DNA of 57,474 nucleotides from an uncultured Isoptericola sp. (GTDB taxonomy: Bacteria; Actinomycetota; Actinomycetes; Actinomycetales; Cellulomonadaceae): contig CANMFP010000016.1 of assembly GCA_947497265.1 (NCBI GenBank), positions 1-57,474 on the forward strand, in the 5' to 3' direction. Positions within the stretch are counted from its first letter, which is position 1. Each line of letters starts with the position of its first letter. A model generated the notes under the pieces. The model was not told where the DNA came from, did no database searches, and saw nothing but the letters and a program-made list of their open reading frames with translations. Below, piece after piece: positions 18,132-25,970 of this stretch. Made by a program: the position numbers and the translations under genes.

Positions 18132-19238
18132 TCATCGCAGGTCAGCGCGTTGAACTGAGTGCTCTGACATCTCGCGCGCCGCCTCCAGGTAGGCCAGGGC
18201 GCCGGTCGATCCCGGGTCATAGGTCATGACCGTCTGGCCGTAGGAGGGCGCTTCGGAGATGCGCACCGAGCGTGGGACCGTAGTCCGCAGGGTCTGGTCC
18301 GGGAAGTGCTGCCGGACCTCGGCGGCCACCTGCTGCGCAAGGTTGGTGCGTCCGTCGTACATCGTCAGGAGGATCGTCGACACCACGAGCTCGGGGTTCA
18401 GGTGCGCCTTGATGAGCTCGATCGTCTTGAGGAGCTGGCTCAGGCCTTCCAGGGCGTAGTACTCGCACTGGATCGGGATGAGGACCTCGCGGCCCGTGAC
18501 GAACGCGTTCACCGTGAGCAGGCCCAGACTCGGCGGGCAGTCCACGAAGACGTAGTCGATCGGCTCCTCACCGCGCGCCGTGCGCTCGTCGAGATACCGG
18601 TCGAGAGCCTTGCGCAGCCTCGTCTCGCGGGAGACCAGCGACACCAGCTCGATCTCGGCACCTGAGAGGTCGATGGTGGCCGGCACGCCCCACAGCCCTT
18701 CGACGTCCGGGCATGCCTGGACCGCCGTCTCGATGGGCTCGTCCTCGACGAGGACCTCGTAGATGGACGGCGTCCCAGCACGGTGCTCGATGCCCAGCGC
18801 TGTGGAGGCGTTGCCCTGAGGATCGTTGTCGATCACGAGGACCTTCAGCCCAGCCCGAGCCAGGCCGGCGGCGAGGTTCACCGTGGTCGTCGTCTTGCCG
18901 ACGCCGCCCTTCTGGTTGGCGACGGTGATGATCCGCGTGCGTTCGGGACGCGGGAACCTCCGTCCGTCCAGCTCGAGCCGGCGTCGCGCATCCAGCGCCA
19001 GCTGTGCGGCCAAGGGCGTGTCTTCGTCCACCTCCGGCACGGAGGAGATCAGCGCCTCCCGGTGCAGATCCCCCGCGTGCGAGGCTCCCGCGTGCGGAGC
19101 TCCCGGGTGCGAGGTGGATCCACCGCCGATCTCCGGCGAGGGGGATGTTTCACGTGAAACACCGGCGTCGCGCGCGTCAGGGGTGCTCCAGGTACCGTCC
19201 TCGGACGAGGCGTCCTGGCGGTCGGCGCTCATGCTCAC
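18132..19238 (-). CDS. parA: Chromosome-partitioning ATPase ParA (Soj), 368 aa
   Basis: Deviant Walker-A ATPase that binds nucleoid DNA in its ATP form and moves ParB-parS complexes. KGGVGKTTT occurs near residue 110, DNDPQGNAS follows, and the Walker B-type VFVDCPPSLG is present. About 100 disordered residues precede the core. GTG 19238 was chosen because GGAGG lies about 7 bases upstream; ATG 19232 is a close alternative. The N-terminal peptide VSRET (residues 27-31) is encoded by a perfect parS sequence inside the gene. Confidence 0.96.
   Translation of the reverse strand: MSMSADRQDASSEDGTWSTPDARDAGVSRETSPSPEIGGGSTSHPGAPHAGASHAGDLHREALISSVPEVDEDTPLAAQLALDARRRLELDGRRFPRPERTRIITVANQKGGVGKTTTTVNLAAGLARAGLKVLVIDNDPQGNASTALGIEHRAGTPSIYEVLVEDEPIETAVQACPDVEGLWGVPATIDLSGAEIELVSLVSRETRLRKALDRYLDERTARGEEPIDYVFVDCPPSLGLLTVNAFVTGREVLIPIQCEYYALEGLSQLLKTIELIKAHLNPELVVSTILLTMYDGRTNLAQQVAAEVRQHFPDQTLRTTVPRSVRISEAPSYGQTVMTYDPGSTGALAYLEAAREMSEHSVQRADLR
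19146..19161. promoter_or_regulatory. parS: parS site 4, inside the parA coding sequence
   Basis: Perfect TGTTTCACGTGAAACA read in frame by parA as part of GVSRETS. The position falls in the disordered N-terminal tail, where a fixed peptide is tolerable. Confidence 0.93.
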
Positions 19239-19367
19239 GGGTCGTTCCTCCACGTCGCGTCGCACGTCGATGCAGTTCCGCGCTCACTCTACGGCCTCGC
19301 ACCCACGGCCGCGGCGCTGACACCCGCACGTCATGCACCTCGCGACGAAGCGCCCGCAGCACGACGA

Positions 19368-19403
19368 CGGCCCGGCATGTTTCACGTGAAACATGCCGGG
19401 CCG
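19368..19403 (-). terminator. 36-bp perfect palindrome with parS site 5, downstream of rsmG
   Basis: Positions 19368-19385 are the exact reverse complement of 19386-19403, and the central 16 bp (19378-19393) are a perfect parS. It starts 12 bases after the rsmG stop on the minus strand, in a terminator-like position, and lies between rsmG and parA. Confidence 0.88.
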
Positions 19404-19415
19404 CGAGCCGTAGCG

Positions 19416-20087
19416 CTACTTGCGGCGGACGCGGAGGACCGTCGTCGACTCCACACCGTCGACCGTCCGGCCCTCCAGGATCTCCGGCTCTCCGACGGCG
19501 AGCTTGCGCAGGATCTTTCTCGCCGGCTCGATCTCCTGCGCGACATTGCGCCCCTTGAGGACGACCAACTCTCCGCCGGGCCTGACGAGCGGAAGGCTCA
19601 TCCGTGCGAGCTTCGACAGAGCTGCCACCGCACGAGATGTCACCGCGTCGACCTCCAACGCGCCGTCATACTCCTCCGCGCGGCCTCGCTTGACCTCGAC
19701 GTTCGTCAGCCCGAGGTCGTCGACGACCTCCTCGAGCCAGGTGGTCCGTCGCTCCATGGGTTCGATCAGGTGCACCGTGGCGTCGGGACGCAGGATCGCG
19801 ATGACGACGCCGGGCAGCCCGGCGCCGGATCCGATGTCCGCCACAGTGTTCGCCGATGCGAGGAACGGCACGACCGCCGCGGAGTTGAGGACGTGTCGCT
19901 CCCACAGGCGATCGACCTCGCGCGGGCCGATCAGCCCGCGAAGCTCGCCTTCGTCCCGTAGCCGGGCGTGGAACCGGGCCACCGCGTCGTAGTGCTCGCC
20001 GAAGTAGTCGCGTACCGCCGCGCTCGTCCCGATCGTCTCGTCCGATTCCATGCGCACCATCCTGTCACTCACGTCGGGGTCCAGCAT
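19416..20087 (-). CDS. rsmG: 16S rRNA (guanine-N7) methyltransferase RsmG, 223 aa
   Basis: Methylates G527 (E. coli numbering) of 16S rRNA using S-adenosylmethionine. The SAM-binding motif is ADIGSGAGLPGVVIAI, with the preceding LWERHVLNS typical of the GidB family and a conserved TSRAVAALSKL later. ATG 20087 follows GAGGGGACGAGCC. It sits between jag and parA as in most actinobacteria. Loss-of-function alleles in the family give low-level streptomycin resistance; nothing suggests a defect here. Confidence 0.96.
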   Translation of the reverse strand: MLDPDVSDRMVRMESDETIGTSAAVRDYFGEHYDAVARFHARLRDEGELRGLIGPREVDRLWERHVLNSAAVVPFLASANTVADIGSGAGLPGVVIAILRPDATVHLIEPMERRTTWLEEVVDDLGLTNVEVKRGRAEEYDGALEVDAVTSRAVAALSKLARMSLPLVRPGGELVVLKGRNVAQEIEPARKILRKLAVGEPEILEGRTVDGVESTTVLRVRRK

Positions 20088-20128
20088 GGCTCGTCCCCTC
20101 CTTGGTCAGCATCCTCCAGACACGACGA

Positions 20129-20160
20129 GGGCCCGCTGTTTCACGTGAAACAGCGGGCCC
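20129..20160 (-). terminator. 32-bp perfect palindrome with parS site 6, downstream of jag
   Basis: The two 16-base halves are exact reverse complements, and the centre (20137-20152) is a perfect parS. It begins 12 bases after the jag stop codon on the minus strand, with the same spacing and layout as the rsmG palindrome. Confidence 0.88.
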
Positions 20161-20172
20161 CGTCGGCGGTCG

Positions 20173-20694
20173 TCACGCCGTGGTGTCCCCCGCCGGATGG
20201 ATCACCACGTGCCGCTGCGGCTCGACTCCGGCCGAGTCGCTCACCAAGCCCGCCGCGGCCACGACGTCGTGCACCACCTTGCGCTCGAAGGCGTTCATCG
20301 GTTCCAAGGACTCCGTCTCTCCGGACTCCCGCACGCGCGTGATCGCATCGGTCGCGAGCGTCTCGAGCTCGGCGCGCCGCCCCGCGCGGAAACCGCCGAC
20401 GTCGAGCATCAGTCGGCTCCGCTCCCCCGTGCGCGCCTGCACCGCCAGTCGCGTGAGGTCCTGAAGCGCCTCCAGCACCTCGCCGTTCCTGCCGACCAGC
20501 GCGTCGAGAGACCGGGGGGATTCCTCGGAGACCACCTCGACCGCGGCACGCTCATGGTGGATGTCGAGGTCGATGTCACCGTCCAGGTCGGCGATGTCGA
20601 GCAGCTCCTCGAGGTAATCCGCGGCGACCTCACCCTCCTCCTCGAGCCGTGCCACCAGCGTCTTGCCGTTCTCGGGCGTCGCGTCGCTCGTCAT
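20173..20694 (-). CDS. jag: Jag/KhpB-type RNA-binding protein (KH + R3H), 173 aa
   Basis: Cytoplasmic RNA-binding protein encoded after yidC. A KH-like domain contains LVGRNGEVLEALQDLTRLAVQ, and the C-terminal R3H domain reads LEPMNAFERKVVHDVVAA. The acidic N terminus is short and lacks the full Jag-N domain. ATG 20694 has GAGGT six bases upstream; ATG 20706, which overlaps the yidC stop, would add four residues. Homologues influence cell division and sRNA or mRNA stability in Gram-positives; the role here is inferred. Confidence 0.92.
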   Translation of the reverse strand: MTSDATPENGKTLVARLEEEGEVAADYLEELLDIADLDGDIDLDIHHERAAVEVVSEESPRSLDALVGRNGEVLEALQDLTRLAVQARTGERSRLMLDVGGFRAGRRAELETLATDAITRVRESGETESLEPMNAFERKVVHDVVAAAGLVSDSAGVEPQRHVVIHPAGDTTA

Positions 20695-20702
20695 GGCTGA
20701 CC

Positions 20703-21644
20703 TCATCTCTTCTTCTTCTTGCGGTTCTTCCGCACCGGCTGCTCACGCTGGCCGACAGGCTTCGGCGGCTCGATCTCGGTGGGCTCCTCGGCGACGATGC
20801 CCTTCTTGGCAGCCTTCGCGGCCTGCTTCTCCTTGAGCTGGCGCTCCGCCTCGGAGCCCGGCGCCGGCATACGCTTGATCGTGTAGAACTGCTGCCCCAT
20901 CGACCAGAGGTTCGTCGTGGTCCAGTAGATCAGGACACCGACAGGGAAGTTCACGCCCGAGATCAGGAAGATCACCGGCAGCGCGTAGAGCATCATCTTC
21001 TGCGTGTTCGCCATCGGCCCCTCGAGCGCGGCCTTCGGCATGTTCTTCATCGTGAGCTGGCGCTGCGTGAAGAACGTCGTGGCACTCATCGCGACGATGA
21101 GGACCAGGATGACGATCCGGGCACCCCAGTCGTCCGTCTGCAGGAAGATGTCTGAGAGCTGCGCGCCGAAGAGCGAGGAGTGCTCGATGTCGGCGGCGAC
21201 CGACTGGTCGATCGGCCCGATCGCCGAGTCGGTACCGGTCGAGATGTCGCCCAGGTTGTAGAGCAGCCGGAACAGGGCGAAGAAGATCGGCGACTGCAGG
21301 AGGATCGGCATGCACGAGGCCATCGGGTTGGTGCCGTGCTTGCGGTACAGCTCCATCGTCTCGCGGCCCATGGCCTCGCGCGACGACGGGTCCTTCTTGT
21401 TCTTGTACTTCTTCTGGATCGCCTGTAGCTCCGGCTGCATCATCTGCATACCGCGCGAGGCCTTGATCTGCTTGAAGAACAGCGGGATCAGCAGGATACG
21501 GATGGCGATCACCAGTGCGACGATCGACAGCACCCAGGCGAAGCCCGGACCGTCCTGGAAGCCCAGCAGGGTGAAGAACTGATGGGACCCGTACATGATC
21601 CAGGCCACGACCCACTGGATGGGGTACAGGATGGTATCGATCAT
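20703..21644 (-). CDS. yidC: Membrane protein insertase YidC, 313 aa
   Basis: Inserts and folds membrane proteins alone or with Sec. Five transmembrane segments are visible. The first is at residues about 12-35. The second, about 35-60, is followed by the cytoplasmic hairpin FFKQIKASRGMQMMQPELQAIQKKYKNKKD. PMASCMPILLQSPIFFALFRLLYN is a hallmark of the family. The C terminus ends in a dense Arg/Lys tail for ribosome contact. It lacks the large periplasmic domain of Gram-negative YidC, as expected. Cotranscribed with rnpA-yidD upstream and jag downstream. Confidence 0.97.
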   Translation of the reverse strand: MIDTILYPIQWVVAWIMYGSHQFFTLLGFQDGPGFAWVLSIVALVIAIRILLIPLFFKQIKASRGMQMMQPELQAIQKKYKNKKDPSSREAMGRETMELYRKHGTNPMASCMPILLQSPIFFALFRLLYNLGDISTGTDSAIGPIDQSVAADIEHSSLFGAQLSDIFLQTDDWGARIVILVLIVAMSATTFFTQRQLTMKNMPKAALEGPMANTQKMMLYALPVIFLISGVNFPVGVLIYWTTTNLWSMGQQFYTIKRMPAPGSEAERQLKEKQAAKAAKKGIVAEEPTEIEPPKPVGQREQPVRKNRKKKKR

Positions 21645-21698
21645 CCCGAAATGTCTCCTCTGTCGGAAGCTGAGTCCGGGTGGCGCGACCCCGGGAGG

Positions 21699-21995
21699 TC
21701 AGTGCGTGTGGGCGCCGCGGTGCTCGTGCTGACGAGCCGGCGGCACGTCGTCGACGCCGCCGAGGCTCCACGGGTTGCACCGCAGGATCCGCCAGAGGGC
21801 GAGTCCGGTCCCCCGCAGCGGTCCGTGCGTACGGACTGCGACCAGCGCGTACTGCGAGCAGGACGGGTAGTACTTGCAGGTCGGACCGGTCATCGGCGAC
21901 ACGACGGCCTGGTAGACGCGGATCGCCCCGACGAGCACTGCCGTCGGGACGGCGCGCATCAGCTCTCGGCTGCGTCCGAGAACCGAGCCGGCCAT
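21699..21995 (-). CDS. yidD: Membrane protein insertion efficiency factor YidD, 98 aa
   Basis: Small amphipathic membrane-associated protein with the family core IRVYQAVVSPMTGPTCKYYPSCSQYA and RILRCNPWSLGGVD, three conserved cysteines included. ATG 21995 overlaps the rnpA stop (TGATG), so it is translationally coupled to rnpA. The C-terminal tail is His/Arg-rich. It assists YidC-dependent insertion in characterised bacteria. Confidence 0.95.
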   Translation of the reverse strand: MAGSVLGRSRELMRAVPTAVLVGAIRVYQAVVSPMTGPTCKYYPSCSQYALVAVRTHGPLRGTGLALWRILRCNPWSLGGVDDVPPARQHEHRGAHTH

Positions 21996-22351
21996 CAGCC
22001 CGGCCCCGCGAACCGGGCGAGCGCCTTGTAGATGCCGCGGGAGACGTCGCGGGCGAGGCGCGAGTAGTCCGCCGCAGCGGACGCCGGCAGGGCGCGCAGG
22101 ACCACGAGGGCGTCCGCGGGCAGCTCGGCGAGGTGGGCGGCTGCAATGCCTCGCAGGCGCCGCTTCACCAAGTTCCGGTGCACGGCGTTCCCGACCGCCT
22201 TGGAGACCACCAGGCCCACCAAAGGGCCGTCCACCTGCCCCGGTGCTCGGGTCAGGTGGACGACGACGGTCGAGCGCCCTGCGCGCGCGCCACCGCGCAC
22301 CGCTCGTTCGAAGTCGAAAGAGCGGCGCATGCGACGCGCCGCAGGGAGCAC
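21995..22351 (-). CDS. rnpA: Ribonuclease P protein component, 118 aa
   Basis: Basic protein subunit of RNase P, which removes tRNA 5' leaders. LVGLVVSKAVGNAVHRNLVKRRLRG contains the RNR motif that contacts the RNA subunit, and the start LPAARRMRRSFDF is standard. GTG 22351 was chosen by homology; there is no good ribosome-binding site, but it lies only three bases after the rpmH stop, so coupling is likely. A further ATG seven codons inside would truncate the conserved start. Confidence 0.95.
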   Translation of the reverse strand: MLPAARRMRRSFDFERAVRGGARAGRSTVVVHLTRAPGQVDGPLVGLVVSKAVGNAVHRNLVKRRLRGIAAAHLAELPADALVVLRALPASAAADYSRLARDVSRGIYKALARFAGPG

Positions 22352-22354
22352 GGC

Positions 22355-22492
22355 TCAGGCAGCGAGGTCGGCGCGGCCCTTGCGACGGCGGTTCGCCAGG
22401 ATGGCGCGGCCGGCGCGGGTGCGCATGCGCAGCCGGAAACCGTGGGTCTTCGCACGACGGCGGTTGTTCGGCTGGAAGGTCCGCTTGCTCAC
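22355..22492 (-). CDS. rpmH: 50S ribosomal protein L34, 45 aa
   Basis: Very basic short protein with the invariant [31 protein letters not shown] 22492 follows TTGGAGTACCTC. First gene of the long minus-strand operon rpmH-rnpA-yidD-yidC-jag; a strong promoter is seen at 22652-22681. Confidence 0.97.
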   Translation of the reverse strand: MSKRTFQPNNRRRAKTHGFRLRMRTRAGRAILANRRRKGRADLAA

Positions 22493-22651
22493 GAGGTACT
22501 CCAAGAAAACGTCGGGGAGGCACACCGTCAGGTCCTCGACGATGTCGGTCAGGTTGCAGGTCGGTGTCCGCACGGGCAGTGTGTCGACCGGGCCGACCCG
22601 AGGCCGCTCGCCCGAAGGAGGGCGCGCGAAAGTACCTGGAACGGCTGTCCG

Positions 22652-22681
22652 ACGTTACGCCGTCGGAGCCTCTCCGGTCAA
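22652..22681 (-). promoter_or_regulatory. Predicted sigma-70-type promoter of the rpmH operon
   Basis: On the minus strand TTGACC (22681-22676) and TAACGT (22657-22652) are separated by 18 bases. Both hexamers are close to the housekeeping consensus, and the leader to rpmH would be about 150 bases. This sits in the 317-base region between rpmH and dnaA (22493-22809), which otherwise holds the dnaA promoter and DnaA boxes. Confidence 0.7.
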
Positions 22682-22727
22682 CCGGGCCCAGCGTGACGAC
22701 GACGACACGACCACTGCCGGTCCGCCG

Positions 22728-22781
22728 TCGTCCACACCGATGTCCACAGGTTCCACAGGGTGTGGAAAACTATGTGGACAC
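22728..22781. promoter_or_regulatory. DnaA-box cluster upstream of dnaA
   Basis: Three near-consensus boxes each differ by one base from TTGTCCACA or its complement: TCGTCCACA at 22728, ATGTCCACA at 22740 and TGTGGACAC at 22773. Weaker copies lie between them (GGTTCCACA at 22749, TGTGGAAAA at 22761). They lie 30-80 bases before the dnaA start, so DnaA autoregulation is likely. Confidence 0.75.
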
Positions 22782-22809
22782 TGTCACCCGACCGCCCGGA
22801 GGAACCCCC

Positions 22810-24246
22810 GTGCCCCAGCCCGACGCCGACATCACCGAGGTCTGGTCACAGACCCTGGCGACCCTCGAGGCGCGGTCGGACATGACCCAGCGGCAGCTCG
22901 CCTTCATCAAGCTCGCGAAGCCGATGGCGATCCTGGAGGACACGGTCTTCATCGCCGTCCCGCACGAGCAGACGCGCAACTACCTCGAGACGAGCGTGCG
23001 CGACCAGCTCGTCTCGGCGATGTCCTCGACGCTCGGGCGCGACATCCGCTTCGGGATCACCGTCGACCCGGAGCTCAGCCACGAGGCGCTGGCCGGGCCC
23101 ACGCAGGACTACAGCCCGCCCTCCGAGGAGCCCGAGCACGACATCTCCGCCCCCGAGCGGACCTCGGTGCCCCGCACCGCGCCGCCGGCGCGCAAGGAGG
23201 CAGCGGAGCCCACGCGGCTGAACCCGAAGTACATCTTCGAGACGTTCGTCATCGGCTCCTCCAACCGGTTCGCGCACGCGGCCGCCGTGGCGGTGGCCGA
23301 GGCGCCGGCCAAGGCCTACAACCCCCTCTTCATCTACGGCGACTCCGGGCTGGGCAAGACCCACCTCCTGCACGCGATCGGTCACTACGCCCACAACCTC
23401 TACCCGCACGTGCGGGTGCGGTACGTGAACTCCGAGGAGTTCACCAACGACTTCATCAACAGCATCGGCGAGGGACGCACCGGCGCGTTCCAGCGGCGCT
23501 ACCGCGACGTCGACGTCCTGCTCATCGACGACATCCAGTTCCTGCAGGGCAAGGAACAGACGATGGAGGAGTTCTTCCACACCTTCAACGCGCTGCACAA
23601 CGCGGACAAGCAGGTGGTCATCACCTCCGACGTCCCGCCCAAGCAGCTCGACGGGTTCGAGGACCGCCTGCGCTCCCGGTTCGAGTGGGGTCTCATCACG
23701 GACGTCCAGCCGCCCGACCTCGAGACCCGTATCGCCATCCTGCGCAAGAAGGCCGCGAGCGAGCGGCTCGACGTGCCGGCCGAGGTCCTGAGCTACATCG
23801 GCTCGCGCATCTCGACGAACATCCGCGAGCTCGAGGGAGCGCTCATCCGGGTGACGGCGTTCGCCAACCTGAACAAGCAGCAGGTGGACCTCGCCCTGAC
23901 CGAGATCGTCCTCAAGGACCTCATCACCGACGACGACCAGGCCACCGAGATCACCCCGGCCATGGTCATCGCCCAGACCGCCGCGTACTTCGGTCTCACG
24001 ATCGACGACCTCTGCGGCACGTCCCGGTCCAGGGTGCTCGTGACCGCCCGGCAGATCGCCATGTACCTGTGCCGCGAGCTGACAGACCTCTCCCTGCCCA
24101 AGATCGGCCAGCAGTTCGGCGGCCGCGACCATACGACGGTCATGCACGCGAACAAGAAGATCGCCGGGCAGATGGCCGAGCGCCGGTCGACGTACAACCA
24201 GGTCACGGAGCTGACGAGCCGCATCAAGCAACAGCATCGCGGCTGA
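22810..24246 (+). CDS. dnaA: Chromosomal replication initiator DnaA, 478 aa
   Basis: AAA+ ATPase that melts oriC. Domain I (about 1-90) is followed by a Pro/Glu linker. The AAA+ core has Walker A GDSGLGKTHLL near residue 176, Walker B VLLIDDIQF near 237 and sensor-2 region NIRELEGALIR. The C-terminal DNA-binding domain contains the signature RQIAMYLCRELTDLSLPKIGQQFGGRDHTTV, which reads the DnaA boxes. GTG 22810 lies seven bases after GGAGG; upstream in-frame codons have no support. The domain II linker is short compared with streptomycetes. DnaA boxes flank the gene on both sides. Confidence 0.97.
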   Translation: MPQPDADITEVWSQTLATLEARSDMTQRQLAFIKLAKPMAILEDTVFIAVPHEQTRNYLETSVRDQLVSAMSSTLGRDIRFGITVDPELSHEALAGPTQDYSPPSEEPEHDISAPERTSVPRTAPPARKEAAEPTRLNPKYIFETFVIGSSNRFAHAAAVAVAEAPAKAYNPLFIYGDSGLGKTHLLHAIGHYAHNLYPHVRVRYVNSEEFTNDFINSIGEGRTGAFQRRYRDVDVLLIDDIQFLQGKEQTMEEFFHTFNALHNADKQVVITSDVPPKQLDGFEDRLRSRFEWGLITDVQPPDLETRIAILRKKAASERLDVPAEVLSYIGSRISTNIRELEGALIRVTAFANLNKQQVDLALTEIVLKDLITDDDQATEITPAMVIAQTAAYFGLTIDDLCGTSRSRVLVTARQIAMYLCRELTDLSLPKIGQQFGGRDHTTVMHANKKIAGQMAERRSTYNQVTELTSRIKQQHRG

Positions 24247-24773
24247 TCCACAATTCCACAGCCCTGTGGAGAACCTCGTGTTCACAGGGTTTCCCACAGA
24301 AGCGTGCCCGAGAACATGCGATTTCAGCCGGGCTGTCCCCATCCTGTGGACCGCATCGGTGGACAACTCCCCCGATTCCGGTCTCAGCCCGGTGCACACC
24401 TGTGGACAAATCTGTGGATGCCTGTGGAACACGCCGCAGAACCGGTGGACGAACGCACCCTCATCGGTGGACGCCTGTGGGTACAGAAACCACCGTCCAC
24501 AGGGGCACCCTGTTGCCCACAGGTTCGCCCCCAACCCTCTCCACAGCCTTGCAAGCCCTCTGACCTGGGAAGACAGCGGTTTTCCCCATGATCCACAACC
24601 CCTACGACGACGATGAACGTGTTTATCCCAGGAGAGATCCACACGCCTTCGAAGCGCTGGACGGCAGTGACGGCACGCCCTTCCTCCCGGGCCTCGGCAC
24701 GGTAGGGTTTGCACGGACGACGGCGCTGCTGCCAGGCACGTCGTCGCACCGCACGAACACACTGAGGAGTGGG
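24247..24773. other. oriC: Chromosomal origin of replication oriC
   Basis: The 527-base gap between dnaA and dnaN has no gene. It holds a dense set of DnaA boxes: perfect TGTGGACAA at 24401-24409; one-mismatch boxes at 24358-24366 (GGTGGACAA) and 24513-24521 (TTGCCCACA); and weaker ones at 24244, 24345, 24411, 24444, 24466, 24493 and 24589. Boxes occur in both orientations. The 3' part contains the less GC-rich TGAACGTGTTTATCCC near 24614, a possible melting zone, and TAGGGT at 24703-24708, a possible dnaN -10 box. Box assignments rest on matching the actinobacterial consensus. Confidence 0.92.
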
Positions 24774-25907
24774 ATGAAGTTCCGGGTTGAACGTGACGTC
24801 CTGGCCGAGGCCGTGACCTGGACGGCCCGTACGCTCCCCACGCGGCCGCCGGCCCCGGTCCTGGCGGGTGTCCGCCTCGAGGCCGACGCCGCGGGGACCA
24901 TCGGCCTGGCGAGCTTCGACTACGAGGTCTCGGCCCGCTCCGAGATCCCCGCCGAGGTCTCCGAGCCGGGCACGGTGCTCGTCTCCGGCCGCCTCCTCGC
25001 CGAGATCTCCCGTGCCCTGCCCAGCAAGCCGGTGGACGTCACGGTCGAGGGCAACAAGGTGGCGCTGACCTGTGGCGCCTCCCGGTTCACGCTGCTCACC
25101 ATGCCCGTCGAGGACTACCCGGCCCTGCCGGCGATGCCCGAGCTCACCGGCACGGTGCCCGGCGACTCGCTGACGCACGCCGTCGCGCAGGTCAGCGTGG
25201 CCGCGAGCCGGGACGACACGCTCCCGCTCCTCACCGGTGTCCGGATGGAGATCGAGGGCGAACGGATCACGTTGCTCGCGACCGACCGGTACCGTCTTGC
25301 GCTGCGTGAGCTGACGTGGACGCCCGCCACGCCGGGCTACTCGGCCGTCGCGCTGGTGCGCGCCCGCACCCTCAACGACGTCGCGAAGTCGCTCGGCGCA
25401 GGCGGTGGCCAGGTCAACATCGGCCTCTCCACCGGCGAGGGGATCGATCTCATCGGCTTCGAGGCCGGTGGCCGGCACACGACGTCCCAGCTGGTCGACG
25501 GCGACTACCCGGCCGTGCGGCGGCTGTTCCCGGACGCCACGCCGATCCACGCCGTCGTCCCCACCCAGGCACTCATCGACGCTGCCAAGCGCGTCGCGCT
25601 CGTGGCCGAGCGCAACACCCCGATCCGCCTCGCGTTCTCCGAGGGCCAGGTCGTGCTCGACGCCGGCCAGGGCGACGACGCGCAGGCGTCCGAGGCCCTC
25701 GAGGCGGTCCTCGTCGGTGAGGACATCCAGGTCGCCTTCAACCCGCAGTTCCTGCTGGACGGTCTGGGCGCGCTCGGCACGGACTTCGTCCGGCTGTCCT
25801 TCACGCACCCCAACAAGCCGGTGGAGTTCACCGGCCAGGAGTCCCTGGACGGCGAGGACTCGTCCGCCTACCGCTACCTGCTGGTCCCGATCCGCTTCTC
25901 GTCCTGA
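24774..25907 (+). CDS. dnaN: DNA polymerase III sliding clamp (beta), 377 aa
   Basis: Ring-forming processivity factor. Three topologically repeated clamp domains span the length. Family landmarks include FTLLTMPVEDYPALP at the end of domain I and TDRYRLALRELTW in domain II; the C terminus YRYLLVPIRFSS resembles the usual YLLMPVRL end. ATG 24774 follows GAGGAGTGGG; the open frame to 24588 runs into oriC and has no support. Located directly after oriC, as is standard. Confidence 0.97.
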   Translation: MKFRVERDVLAEAVTWTARTLPTRPPAPVLAGVRLEADAAGTIGLASFDYEVSARSEIPAEVSEPGTVLVSGRLLAEISRALPSKPVDVTVEGNKVALTCGASRFTLLTMPVEDYPALPAMPELTGTVPGDSLTHAVAQVSVAASRDDTLPLLTGVRMEIEGERITLLATDRYRLALRELTWTPATPGYSAVALVRARTLNDVAKSLGAGGGQVNIGLSTGEGIDLIGFEAGGRHTTSQLVDGDYPAVRRLFPDATPIHAVVPTQALIDAAKRVALVAERNTPIRLAFSEGQVVLDAGQGDDAQASEALEAVLVGEDIQVAFNPQFLLDGLGALGTDFVRLSFTHPNKPVEFTGQESLDGEDSSAYRYLLVPIRFSS

Positions 25908-25970
25908 GTCAGGGCGGGTTCTCCCCGAGGCCCGTACGCTCGCAGCACGCCTATCCAGGAGGTTCTCCAC

